Positions 16,999-23,580 of a DNA stretch of 35,899 nucleotides are shown in pieces. How positions within the stretch are numbered: the stretch's first letter is position 1; each line of letters begins with the position of its first letter. A model generated the notes under the pieces. It was given only the letters and a program-made list of their open reading frames with translations. It searched no databases and was not told the origin of the DNA. The position numbers and the translations under genes are program-made. This DNA comes from JBKPRX01 sp046734795 (lineage in GTDB: Bacteria; Actinomycetota; Thermoleophilia; Gaiellales; Gaiellaceae): contig JBKPRX010000129.1 of the NCBI GenBank assembly GCA_046734795.1, forward strand, positions 1 to 35,899, given 5' to 3'.

Positions 16999-17377
16999 GC
17001 CACTCCGGCACGCGCGTCGGCCTGAACGTCGTGCCGTCGACGCAGGCGTGCTGGGTCCAGCCGTCGGCGATGCGCTGACCGTCGCGCTCGACGTCGTACT
17101 CGAACCTGAACCGCGCACCGCGCACGTCGATGCACGCCGTCCGGATCGTCAAGAGCTCGTCGAAACGTGCAGGCTCGAGGTGGCGGATGTGCGTCTCGAG
17201 GACGAGCGCCTCGATGCCCTTGTCGCGCAAGCGTTGGTAACCGCCGGTGTGCTCGCGCAGGTACTCGACGCGCGCGAGCTCGAACCAGACGACGAAAGAC
17301 GAATTGTGCGCGATGCCTTGCGCGTCCGTCTCCGCGAAGCGCACGCGCGTCGTGATCGCGAACGGCAGCTTGTGCAC
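16943..17377 (-). CDS. 4-hydroxybenzoyl-CoA thioesterase-like (YbgC-type hotdog) protein
   Basis: 144 residues from GTG 17377. The N-terminal 'TRVRFAETDAQGIAHNSSFVVWFELARVEYLRE' is the YbgC/4HBT acyl-CoA thioesterase signature, with Asp17 as the catalytic acid, and the strand-rich remainder fits a single hotdog domain. These small cytoplasmic homotetramers hydrolyse short-chain or aromatic acyl-CoAs. Its C-terminal tail (after 'PEWLKDALTS') is encoded antisense to the tail of the VanW gene in a 56-base convergent overlap. It is divergent from the sirtuin gene, 51 bases away. I see no obvious -10 box for this gene; GAGAAAG about 9 bases upstream may serve as an SD. Confidence 0.87.
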   Translation of the reverse strand: MHKLPFAITTRVRFAETDAQGIAHNSSFVVWFELARVEYLREHTGGYQRLRDKGIEALVLETHIRHLEPARFDELLTIRTACIDVRGARFRFEYDVERDGQRIADGWTQHACVDGTTFRPTRVPEWLKDALTSAASEPVRSSPA

Positions 17378-17416
17378 GCGTGCACTTTCTCATCTTCCGT
17401 GCGTCACGGCGTCTTG

Positions 17417-17428
17417 TACGGTGCGGCG
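17417..17428 (+). promoter_or_regulatory. leaderless promoter of sirtuin gene
   Basis: TACGGT (17417-17422), then GCGGCG, then the ATG at 17429. The 6-base spacing and absence of an SD suggest a leaderless transcript. Confidence 0.55.
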
Positions 17429-18169
17429 ATGAGCGTCGACGCGCTGGTGGATCTGCTCCGGTCGGCGGAAAGCTGCGTCGTCCTCACCGGCGCCGGGATC
17501 TCGACCGACAGCGGCATTCCCGACTACCGCGGCGAGAACGGGCTTTGGAAGCGGATCGACCCGATGAAGTACGCGTCGATCGAGGCGTTCCGTGCCGACC
17601 CGCAGGAGGTCTGGCGAAACTACGGGCCGCGGCTCGAGTCGTTGCTCGCGGCGGAGCCGAACGAAGGCCATCGCGCGCTTGCGGAGCTCGAGGAGCGCGG
17701 CATCGTCCGCGCGCTCGTGACGCAGAACGTCGACATGCTTCACACGCGCGCCGGCTCGCGTGACGTGACCGAAGTGCACGGGTCGATCCGCACTGCGAGC
17801 TGCCAGGCCTGCGGGGCGCGGTACACGGTGCAGCAAGTGCTCGAGCTCCTGCCGTACCCAACCTGCACCGCGTGCCAGAACGTGCTGAAGCCGGACGTCG
17901 TTTTCTTCGGCGAGCTCTTGTCGCAGCCTGTAATCGATCGCGCGTTCGAGCTTGCGGAATCTGCAGACGTGCTGCTCGTCGTCGGCTCGACGCTCGAGGT
18001 CTACCCCGTAGCCGGGATGCCGGACCTGACGCTTTCGTCGGGCGGCGCGCTCGCGATCGTCAACAAAGGGCCGACGCAGTACGACCACGTCGCAACGGTT
18101 CGGATCGACGGTGGCGCGGGCGAGACGCTCCGCGCGCTCGCCGACGCGCTCGTCTCAGCCGACAGGTAG
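17429..18169 (+). CDS. NAD-dependent protein deacylase (sirtuin, Sir2 family)
   Basis: 246 residues from ATG 17429, the usual length for bacterial sirtuins. NAD-binding 'VLTGAGISTDSGIPDYRG' (about 18-35), 'TQNVDMLH' (98-105), catalytic His118 in 'EVHGS', a zinc site of four Cys ('CQACG' at 125-129 and 'CTAC' at 146-149), then 'LKPDVVFFGE' and 'LLVVGSTLEVYPVAG'. The enzyme removes acyl groups from lysines using NAD and regulates enzymes such as acyl-CoA synthetases. The 'PDYRG' loop lacks the Tyr/Arg pair of CobB-type desuccinylases in the usual position, so deacetylation is the more likely activity. It has its own promoter and ends in a 15-base convergent overlap with the propeller gene. Confidence 0.93.
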   Translation: MSVDALVDLLRSAESCVVLTGAGISTDSGIPDYRGENGLWKRIDPMKYASIEAFRADPQEVWRNYGPRLESLLAAEPNEGHRALAELEERGIVRALVTQNVDMLHTRAGSRDVTEVHGSIRTASCQACGARYTVQQVLELLPYPTCTACQNVLKPDVVFFGELLSQPVIDRAFELAESADVLLVVGSTLEVYPVAGMPDLTLSSGGALAIVNKGPTQYDHVATVRIDGGAGETLRALADALVSADR

Positions 18170-19645
18170 CGAGGCCGCGAAGATCGCTTCGCGGTAGCGC
18201 GTGCCGAGCCGCGGCTCGGCGAGTGTGAACACCGGCACTGCGCGGCTCCCGGCGAACGAGACCGAGAAGTAGTCGCCGACCATCTTCCCGCTGTCCGTCG
18301 ACGCGATCCAGCTCTCGAAGAACGGCGTCACGTCCAGCCGCTGCGCCGGCCGCCAGCGCGAGCCGCCGGTGCTCGAGCTCGTGAATGCGATCCCGAGACG
18401 GCAGGTGGTCGCGGTCGTCGTGCACGTTCCGGGCTGGAACAGCGCGTAGACGAGCGCGAGGCGACCCGGCCGGATCGGATCGGCGTCGAAGCCGGTGATG
18501 AAGTGGTCGTTCGCGCCGGTGGTCACAGCCGCGGGGTCACCCCAGCCGATTCCGTCAGGGGACTGCGCGACGACGATCTGGTTCGCCGCGCACGGCGTCG
18601 CGGCGGCGCAGGCATGCCAGGCGGCGTACACCGTCCCGTCAGGTCCCGCAGCTGCGGACGGAAGCGGAATCGACCGCATGCCGAGCGGCGCGTGCCAGAC
18701 GAAGTCCGAAACGAGCGAGCCCTCGGAGAACGTCGTGCCGCCGTCGTCGGAGCGGAACGAGATGATCGTTCCGTCCACCGCGCGGCTCGGGCCGATGACC
18801 GCCTCGGGAATGTCCGCGGCGACGACGACGAGCGAGCCGTCGGGACGGACGACCGGCTGCGCGCCGATGAGGTCGGTCGTGATGCGCGTCGGAGCGCTCC
18901 ACGTGACGCCGCCGTCCGTCGACGTCTGGATCACGAGGCGGTGCGACGCATCGTCGGAATAGGCGACGTAGCAGCGCCCGCGGAACCGGCTCGTCGCGCC
19001 GTTGTCGCACGCGATCCATTCCTTGTCGAGGAGGGGGCCCCGCGCGAGCTGGACAGGCGCCTGCCAGCGCAGGCCGTCCGTCGAGCGGCTGACCGCGATC
19101 ACCGTGTCCGGTATGAGCGGCAGCGTCGCGATGAGCCACACGCCGTGGAGCGAGTCGTATGCAACGGCCGGATCGGACGCGCGTTGCTCCTGCCCGGCCG
19201 GAGACGACTCGACGGTCAGGTTCGGCAGGAGTCCCGACTGCCACGTGCGGCCGGCATCGCGCGAGACGGAGAAGCCGATGCCTGACGAGCCGCCGTTGAA
19301 GAAGCGACCGACTTGGTAGGTCGCGACGACCGTCGAGCCCCACGCAAACGTGTCCGGCTCGACCGACGTTTCGTGCTGGCTCGCCGAGTTGCGGGACGCG
19401 TCCACGGAGAGACGCCGGACGACCGTCTCGCAGTCTGCTGCCACGCTGTCGCCACGATCCGCGACGACTTGGTCGAGTCCGCGCCCGCACCCGACGCGGT
19501 CATTGCCGCCAAACGCAACGTCGACTCGATCTGCACGCGCGGTACCGCGAACGACGTCGCCGCGGAGCGTGCCCGGAAACGTGGCTGCCGCCGCGGAGCC
19601 GGCTAACAACACGAGTGCAGCGACGAGCACAGGCACGCGGCGCAA
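18155..19645 (-). CDS. secreted BNR/sialidase-like beta-propeller protein
   Basis: 496 residues from a TTG at 19645 ('RRVPVLVAALVLLAGSAAAATFPG', a clear signal peptide). Right after it comes 'GDVVRGTARADRVDVAFGGNDRVGCGRGLDQVVADRGDSVAADCE', a degenerate RTX-like calcium-binding repeat with two Cys, common at the start of secreted proteins in Thermoleophilia. The body carries Asp-box (BNR) motifs: 'SRDAGRTWQSG', 'STDGLRWQAP', 'STDGGVTWSAP', 'SDDGGTTFSEG' and 'SSSTGGSRWRPAQ'. These mark a six-bladed sialidase-type propeller. No sialidase active-site Arg triad is evident to me, so a binding or non-sialidase role is as likely. A TAGGCT box lies 9 bases upstream of the start. Confidence 0.8.
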   Translation of the reverse strand: MRRVPVLVAALVLLAGSAAAATFPGTLRGDVVRGTARADRVDVAFGGNDRVGCGRGLDQVVADRGDSVAADCETVVRRLSVDASRNSASQHETSVEPDTFAWGSTVVATYQVGRFFNGGSSGIGFSVSRDAGRTWQSGLLPNLTVESSPAGQEQRASDPAVAYDSLHGVWLIATLPLIPDTVIAVSRSTDGLRWQAPVQLARGPLLDKEWIACDNGATSRFRGRCYVAYSDDASHRLVIQTSTDGGVTWSAPTRITTDLIGAQPVVRPDGSLVVVAADIPEAVIGPSRAVDGTIISFRSDDGGTTFSEGSLVSDFVWHAPLGMRSIPLPSAAAGPDGTVYAAWHACAAATPCAANQIVVAQSPDGIGWGDPAAVTTGANDHFITGFDADPIRPGRLALVYALFQPGTCTTTATTCRLGIAFTSSSTGGSRWRPAQRLDVTPFFESWIASTDSGKMVGDYFSVSFAGSRAVPVFTLAEPRLGTRYREAIFAASLPVG

Positions 19646-19654
19646 GGCGCGCGC

Positions 19655-19660
19655 AGCCTA
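19655..19660 (-). promoter_or_regulatory. -10 box of BNR-propeller gene
   Basis: TAGGCT on the minus strand, 9 bases before the TTG start at 19645. It is identical to the hexamer used by at least five other genes in the window, though spaced slightly wider. Confidence 0.4.
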
Positions 19661-19706
19661 CCTGCCGCCCTAGCGAAGGGCCGCAGGGTTGGGGCCGCCG
19701 GAGTGG

Positions 19707-19874
19707 TTAGGCGGCTGCCCGGCGAAGCGGCTTGAGCTCGAGCTCGCAACCGCAGGTCTCGCAGAAGCGCTTCTCGAGCTCGTACGGCACTCCGGCGCGC
19801 TGGACGACGACATGAATCGTCACAGGGCGATGCCGGTGCGGGCCGCGACGTGGCATCTTGGCAGGATCGCTCAT
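19707..19874 (-). CDS. small CxxC protein, 55 residues
   Basis: Starts at ATG 19874 with a GAGG about 9 bases upstream and encodes a basic, His/Arg-rich N-terminal half ('MPRRGPHRHRPVTIHVVVQ') followed by 'YELEKRFCETCGCELELKPLRRAAA'. The CETCGC cluster looks like half of a zinc ribbon, so metal-dependent dimerisation is possible. I do not recognise a named family. A 22-codon longer version from 19940 is possible but would run through the divergent L,D-transpeptidase promoter. It is divergent from that gene, with 45 bases between the chosen starts. Confidence 0.55.
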   Translation of the reverse strand: MSDPAKMPRRGPHRHRPVTIHVVVQRAGVPYELEKRFCETCGCELELKPLRRAAA

Positions 19875-19919
19875 CTCTTCGTGCCTCACAGTAGTAAGAC
19901 GATCGGCCGTCAAATCGGT

Positions 19920-20660
19920 TTGCTGAAGAACTTCCACCACCTTGTCGCACTGTCGGCACTCGTCGTTGGCATTGCGCCTGCGGGCGCGGGCGCGACGGCG
20001 AGCGCGTCAGCCGGACGAGCGTGCGCCACGGGCTTCGAGCGGCTCGGTTCGGCGCAGCGCGCGTGGGCTGCCGTCGTCAGCCGGCCGACCGCGGCAACGG
20101 CGGCTCCGGGCGGACGCATTCTCGCGCGGTTCGGGACGCTCAACGTGAACGGCGTGCCGACCGTGTTCGGCGTCCTCGGAGTCACGCATCGCGGCTGCGC
20201 GGACGCGTGGTACCGGGTCCAGCTTCCGCTTCGCCCGAACGGCGTCACGGGTTGGGTGCGCGCGGCCGACGTCACGCTCGCCGCAGTGGACACGCGAATT
20301 GCGGTCGACCTCTCGGCGCACAGGGTCGAGCTCTACCGCCGCGGGCGTCTCGTGCTGACTGCGCGCGCTGCGGTTGGCGCTCCGGCGACGCCGACCCCGG
20401 TGGGTCGCTTCTACGTCAACCAGCGTCTCGTGCCGGTCGACCGCGACGGCCCGTTCGGGCCGGGTGCGGTCGGCATCTCGGCGTTCTCGCCGGTGCTGAA
20501 GGACTGGGCGCAAGGTGGACCGATCGCGATTCACGGTACGAACGAGCCGTGGTCGATCGGCAAGTCCGTTTCGAACGGCTGCATCCGCATAGCGAATGCG
20601 ACGCTGCTGCGCGTCTTCGCAGCGGTCCGCGCGGGCACGCCCGTGGTCATCAGGCGTTAG
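19920..20660 (+). CDS. L,D-transpeptidase (YkuD domain) with SH3-like domain
   Basis: 246 residues from TTG 19920 ('LLKNFHHLVALSALVVGIAPAGAGA', a good signal peptide). A GTG at 19881 would add 13 residues and cannot be excluded. An SH3-like region ('ATAAPGGRILARFGTLNVNGVPTVFGVLG...GVTGWVRAADVTL', about 55-120) precedes the YkuD domain (about 125-246). The active-site motif is complete: 'IHGTNEPWSIGKSVSNGCIRIAN', with His205 and Cys221. The enzyme makes 3-3 cross-links in peptidoglycan outside the membrane. The SH3-like part probably holds wall or peptide. The gene is monocistronic, followed by the coiled-coil gene at 20710, which has its own promoter and SD. Confidence 0.9.
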   Translation: MLKNFHHLVALSALVVGIAPAGAGATASASAGRACATGFERLGSAQRAWAAVVSRPTAATAAPGGRILARFGTLNVNGVPTVFGVLGVTHRGCADAWYRVQLPLRPNGVTGWVRAADVTLAAVDTRIAVDLSAHRVELYRRGRLVLTARAAVGAPATPTPVGRFYVNQRLVPVDRDGPFGPGAVGISAFSPVLKDWAQGGPIAIHGTNEPWSIGKSVSNGCIRIANATLLRVFAAVRAGTPVVIRR

Positions 20661-20678
20661 CGGCAGCGTCACTGCGGT

Positions 20679-20705
20679 TATGGTCCTGCGAGCGAACGCA
20701 GGAGG
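20679..20705 (+). promoter_or_regulatory. promoter and ribosome binding site of coiled-coil gene
   Basis: TATGGT (20679-20684) is followed by CCTGCG-AGCGAA-CGCAGG (20685-20702), a 6-base inverted repeat whose right arm shares the AGG of the Shine-Dalgarno AGGAGG (20700-20705). The ATG is at 20710. The repeat spans the expected start site and could be an operator. Confidence 0.45.
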
Positions 20706-20709
20706 ACAT

Positions 20710-21051
20710 ATGGCCCGTGCACCACAGAAGGATCTCTTCGCCCGGCTCGCCGACGCCGGCGAGCTCGCGATGAAGACGCTCGCGGACGCGCCGGGTGGAG
20801 AACGCATCGTCGCCGCGTTGGCCGTGCTGCGCGAGCGGACGGACGAGCTCCAAAGGCGCGTCCGCGGCCTCGAGCAGCTCGAGCAGCGGTTGGCGGAGCT
20901 CGAGCGACGTGTGGACGAGCTCTCCGGCGGCGGCTCGAGCCCGAAGCCGGCGAAGTCGAGCTCGGCATCCAGCTCGACGTCGAGCAAGGCCGCGAACAAG
21001 ACCGGTACGACGGAGGCGTCGAACTCGCGCGCCGCCGACTCCGGTTCCTAA
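20710..21051 (+). CDS. small coiled-coil protein with Ser-rich tail
   Basis: 113 residues from ATG 20710 with a strong AGGAGG site. Residues about 35-75 form a heptad-rich coiled coil ('LRERTDELQRRVRGLEQLEQRLAELERRVDEL'). After a Gly-rich hinge ('GGGSSPKPAKSSS') comes a low-complexity Ser/Thr/Ala tail. There is no signal peptide or membrane helix. I do not recognise the family. The layout (short helical head, coiled coil, disordered tail) is like small phasin- or nucleoid-type proteins, but that is only resemblance. The stop codon overlaps the stop of the convergent lipid kinase gene. Confidence 0.7.
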   Translation: MARAPQKDLFARLADAGELAMKTLADAPGGERIVAALAVLRERTDELQRRVRGLEQLEQRLAELERRVDELSGGGSSPKPAKSSSASSSTSSKAANKTGTTEASNSRAADSGS

Positions 21052-21854
21052 GCCGGCACGCGTACGCGCAGAACCTGCGGCACGATCTCGAACCGTGCGG
21101 GCGTCGTGCCGGGTTGCTCGCCGTCGAGCACAACGGGAAGCGGCGTCGTCGAGTCGACCGTAACGACCTGACCGCGTCGCAGCGTCACCTTCGGATGCGC
21201 GACGTGCGTACCGCGGTAGATCTTCGGGAACGTCAGCAGGAAGTCGAGCTTCGTGAAGTCACCGATCATCAAGACGTCGAGCTCACGATCGTCAGGTTTC
21301 GCGCCGGGGCAGACCTTCATCCCGCCGGCCGTGAACTCGCCGTTCGCGATCAGAACCTCGAACGCGCGCTGCTCGAGCGGCTCGCCGTCGACCGAGGCGA
21401 TCACGTCGGCCGCGTGCCAGCGTGCGAAAACGGCGACGGTCGCGACGAGAAAGGACACACGACCGCCGAGAGCCTTCGAGCTCGAGTTCGCACGTCGTGC
21501 GATCGCGCCGCTGATGCCGGCGCCGCCGAAGTTCGCGAAGTACGCGCTCTCGGTCGTTCCGGACTGCGCGACGTATTCAGCGCGACCGACGTCGACGGTC
21601 CGCGTCGATCCGTTCCGGGCAACGCGCAACGAGTCCTCGAATCCGAATGGAATTCCGAGGCTCCGAGCGTAGTCGCGGCCGGTGCCGCGCGGCACGATCG
21701 CGAGCTCGGTCTCCGTCGGCCCGGCGCGCAGTAAACCGTTGACGGCCTCGTGCGCGGTGCCGTCTCCACCGACGGCGACGACCAGACGTGCGCCCTCGGC
21801 GGCTGCGCGCTCCGCGAAGTGCGCGATGTCGCCGGGCTCTCGACTGAGGAGCAC
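21048..21854 (-). CDS. diacylglycerol-kinase / lipid-kinase family protein (start uncertain)
   Basis: 268 residues from GTG 21854, the first standard start codon in frame. The catalytic motif 'VVAVGGDGTAHEAVNGLL' and 'LAIVPRGTGRDYARSLGIP' are those of the DAGK_cat/YegS/BmrU lipid kinases, which phosphorylate diacylglycerol, sphingosine or related lipids with ATP. The C-terminal beta-sandwich has 'NFGGAGISGAIARRAN', 'LIANGEFTAGGMKVCPGAKPDDRELDVLMIGDF' and 'VVLDGEQPGTTPARFEIVPQVLRVRVP'. The reading frame continues upstream with more family sequence but without ATG, GTG, TTG or CTG (see 21855-21977). The protein is almost certainly longer than drawn, so this entry is a minimal extent. The gene lies directly behind the purine phosphorylase gene. 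Confidence 0.88.
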   Translation of the reverse strand: MLLSREPGDIAHFAERAAAEGARLVVAVGGDGTAHEAVNGLLRAGPTETELAIVPRGTGRDYARSLGIPFGFEDSLRVARNGSTRTVDVGRAEYVAQSGTTESAYFANFGGAGISGAIARRANSSSKALGGRVSFLVATVAVFARWHAADVIASVDGEPLEQRAFEVLIANGEFTAGGMKVCPGAKPDDRELDVLMIGDFTKLDFLLTFPKIYRGTHVAHPKVTLRRGQVVTVDSTTPLPVVLDGEQPGTTPARFEIVPQVLRVRVPA

Positions 21855-21977
21855 GCGGCCGGCGACACCCGCGGCGCGTGCGCGTCGTTCGAGGTCGGGC
21901 CACCTCCGTCCCGTAGCGCCGTTCGCCGACGCCGGGTTGACGAGAACGACGGTCCCGCTGTCGTCAGTGCTTGCGAT
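21855..21977 (-). other. N-terminal part of the lipid kinase frame with no standard start codon
   Basis: The frame of the kinase stays open upstream of GTG 21854 back to a stop within the deoD gene and reads 'TVVLVNPASANGATGRRW' followed by 'PDLERRARAAGVAGRV'. This is the conserved first strand and NPxSxxG loop of the DAGK catalytic domain. No NTG codon is present in this stretch. The only near-start codon is ATC at 21975-21977, 14 bases inside the end of deoD. Possible explanations are a non-canonical start, a frameshift linked to deoD, or a base error. Confidence 0.6.
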
Positions 21978-22680
21978 CGGCGGTGACCGTTCGAAGGGCG
22001 AGCAAGGTCATGCGTTCGACTGCGGCGCGAAGCTCGTCGGCGCCGATTCGCCGCGGCTCCCCGTCAGCAAGCAGGTCGCTGACCGTCAGGAGGCAGCCGG
22101 TCTCGAGTCCTCGCAGCGCGCCGAGCGTGAAGAGGACTGACGCCTCCATCTCGATCGCGAGGACGCCGAGATCCGCCCAGCGCCGGTACTGCTCGCCGTC
22201 CGGGTAGTAGAAAAGGTCGCTCGAGACGATCGGCCCGACGCGCGGCTTCTCACCGAGCTCCTTCGCAGCATGGACGAGGCCGTGCACGAGCTCCCAGTCC
22301 GCGGTCGGGCAATGCGGCTCGGGGACGTACGACGAGCTCGTCCGGTCCTGCGGAACGGCCGTGAGCGCGACGATGAGCTCGCCGAAGCCGAGATCCGGCT
22401 GAAGACCGCCGCACGTACCGACGCGGAGCAACCGCTTGACGCCGAGCTGCGCGAGCTCCTCGACGACGATCGCAGTCGAGGGCGCGCCCATGCCCGTCGC
22501 CTGGACCGACACGGGCTTGCCTTCGAACTCGCCGGTGTAGCCGTACAACGCCCGCTCGGAGTTGCACTCGACGGCGTTCTCGAGGAAGCGTTCGGCAATG
22601 AAGCGTGCGCGGTGCGGGTCGCCCGGAAGGAGACACGCCTCCGCGTAGTCGCCCGGTTGCGCGCGGATGTGGATCGGCAC
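21964..22680 (-). CDS. deoD: purine nucleoside phosphorylase, DeoD type
   Basis: 238 residues from GTG 22680. 'MPIHIRAQPGDYAEACLLPGDPHRARFIAERFLEN' is the characteristic opening of hexameric trimeric-fold PNPs (phosphate-binding Gly-Asp and Arg). 'GTCGGLQPDLGFGELIVALTAV', 'SSDLFYYPD', 'AIEMEASVLFTLGALRGLETGCLLTVSD' cover the nucleoside pocket, including the MEA segment that binds ribose and the SD that contacts the base. It cleaves purine (deoxy)nucleosides with phosphate in salvage. The match to a standard DeoD length is good (about 235). The promoter TAGGCT lies 7 bases upstream of the start and shares two bases with the divergent promoter of the acetyltransferase gene. Confidence 0.9.
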   Translation of the reverse strand: MPIHIRAQPGDYAEACLLPGDPHRARFIAERFLENAVECNSERALYGYTGEFEGKPVSVQATGMGAPSTAIVVEELAQLGVKRLLRVGTCGGLQPDLGFGELIVALTAVPQDRTSSSYVPEPHCPTADWELVHGLVHAAKELGEKPRVGPIVSSDLFYYPDGEQYRRWADLGVLAIEMEASVLFTLGALRGLETGCLLTVSDLLADGEPRRIGADELRAAVERMTLLALRTVTADRKH

Positions 22681-22703
22681 GCGTGCAAGCCTACGATGCC
22701 GGT
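22681..22703. promoter_or_regulatory. bidirectional promoter with overlapping -10 boxes
   Basis: The 23-base gap between deoD (GTG, 22680) and the acetyltransferase (GTG, 22704) contains AGCCTACGAT (22688-22697). Read on the minus strand it gives TAGGCT, 7 bases before the deoD start. Read on the plus strand it gives TACGAT, 6 bases before the GTG at 22704. The two -10 boxes share the bases TA, so both genes would be transcribed from one melted region, as leaderless mRNAs. Confidence 0.6.
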
Positions 22704-23489
22704 GTGATGACCGCGCAGCTCGTCGTCCCGACGTTCGAGCAAGTCCTCGCGTTCTGCGCGGAGAAGCCGGTCGAGCGCGTCTTCCTCGAAGACATTGCGC
22801 GCCGGCGAATCGGCCGGTTCCACGCGCTCGAAAGCCGCGGTCACCTGCTTGCGCTCTGCCATGTGGGCGCGAACGTCGTGCCGACCGGCCGAGGCACAGG
22901 CCGTTTCGCGAACGCAGTCGTCGCCGGTCGCGCGCGGATGATCATCGGGGAGGAGAAGGCGGTCGACGAGCTGTGCGACGCGGCACTCACACGACTCCCG
23001 ACCCCGCGCGACGATCGGCCGGGGCAACCGGTCTACGAGCTGCGGTCGCCCCCCGAGCCGGGTGACACGGGCGTCCGCACGGCGACGATGGAGGATTACG
23101 AGCTGCTCGTGCCGGCGTGCGCGGCAGCACACCAAGAGGAGATCGGAATCGACCCGCTGCGTCGCGACGAGCAAGGCTTTCGGTGGCGCACACGCACGCA
23201 GATCGAGTCAGGCCGCTCGTGGGTCTGGATCGAGGACGGCGTCATCCGCTTCAAGGCCGAAGCGTCCGCATGGACGCCTTTTGCGGTCCAGCTCCAACAG
23301 GTCTGGGTCGATCCCAGTGCGCGTAACCGCGGCTACGCCCAACGCGGGATGCGCGACCTCTGCCGGCTTCTGCTCGCGCGCGTTCCCGTCGTGTGCCTCT
23401 TCGTCCGCCCCGAGAACGCGCCGGCCCTTCGCGTCTACGAGGCGATCGGGATGAAGCGCACCCTGAGCTACCGCTCGCTGATCTTCTAG
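22704..23489 (+). CDS. GNAT family N-acetyltransferase (DUF4081-type)
   Basis: 261 residues from GTG 22704; the ATG at 22707 is the next codon, but the 6-base spacing from the -10 box favours the GTG. The N-terminal half ('LVVPTFEQVLAFCAEKPVERVFLEDIARR...GHLLALCHVGANVVPTG') is the DUF4081-like domain found fused to GNAT in actinobacteria. The C-terminal GNAT domain has 'VRTATMEDYELLVPACAAAHQEEIG', the acetyl-CoA-binding 'LQQVWVDPSARNRGYAQRGMRDLCRLL' (the Q/RxxGxG/A-like loop 'RNRGYA') and the closing 'LFVRPENAPALRVYEAIGM'. It transfers an acetyl group to an unknown amine; actinobacterial homologues have no settled substrate. Confidence 0.87.
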   Translation: MMTAQLVVPTFEQVLAFCAEKPVERVFLEDIARRRIGRFHALESRGHLLALCHVGANVVPTGRGTGRFANAVVAGRARMIIGEEKAVDELCDAALTRLPTPRDDRPGQPVYELRSPPEPGDTGVRTATMEDYELLVPACAAAHQEEIGIDPLRRDEQGFRWRTRTQIESGRSWVWIEDGVIRFKAEASAWTPFAVQLQQVWVDPSARNRGYAQRGMRDLCRLLLARVPVVCLFVRPENAPALRVYEAIGMKRTLSYRSLIF

Positions 23490-23498
23490 CGGCGCCGA

Positions 23499-23514
23499 TC
23501 CCTCGTTCGAGGGA
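23499..23514 (+). terminator. short perfect hairpin after acetyltransferase gene
   Basis: TCCCTCG-TT-CGAGGGA is a perfect 7-base inverted repeat (effectively 6 pairs with a GTTC loop) 10 bases after the stop codon. There is no T-tract. It could terminate the acetyltransferase transcript or be the first helix of the leader of the next gene. Confidence 0.4.
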
Positions 23515-23521
23515 GGGTTCG

Positions 23522-23580
23522 CGCCCCGCGCAAACCGATCCGAATGGAGCGGAGCCACCCCTGCGGCTCGCCTCCAATTC
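23522..23580 (+). promoter_or_regulatory. structured 5' leader, possible c-di-GMP-I-like element
   Basis: The stretch contains GCGCAAACC (23528-23536) and GGAGCGGAGCCAC (23546-23558), reminiscent of the GGCAAACC and GGACGCAAAGCCAC blocks of class I cyclic-di-GMP riboswitches. The CCGA loop between them is closed by CC-AT/ATGG. The second block also forms a hairpin GGAG..GAGCC / GGCTC..CTCC just before the ATG at 23581. The 3' half of the canonical riboswitch is not recognisable, so this is a weak call. Confidence 0.25.

Noticed and set aside
19881..19919. GTG 19881 as L,D-transpeptidase start
   Set aside because: Not excluded, but there is no SD or -10 box at proper spacing, and the shorter TTG start gives the better signal peptide.
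23491..23580. c-di-AMP (ydaO) riboswitch before the glycosidase-like gene
   Set aside because: None of the conserved GGGGGACCCA/GGGGUGAAUC blocks is present; only a partial c-di-GMP-I resemblance remains and is reported as a weak finding.
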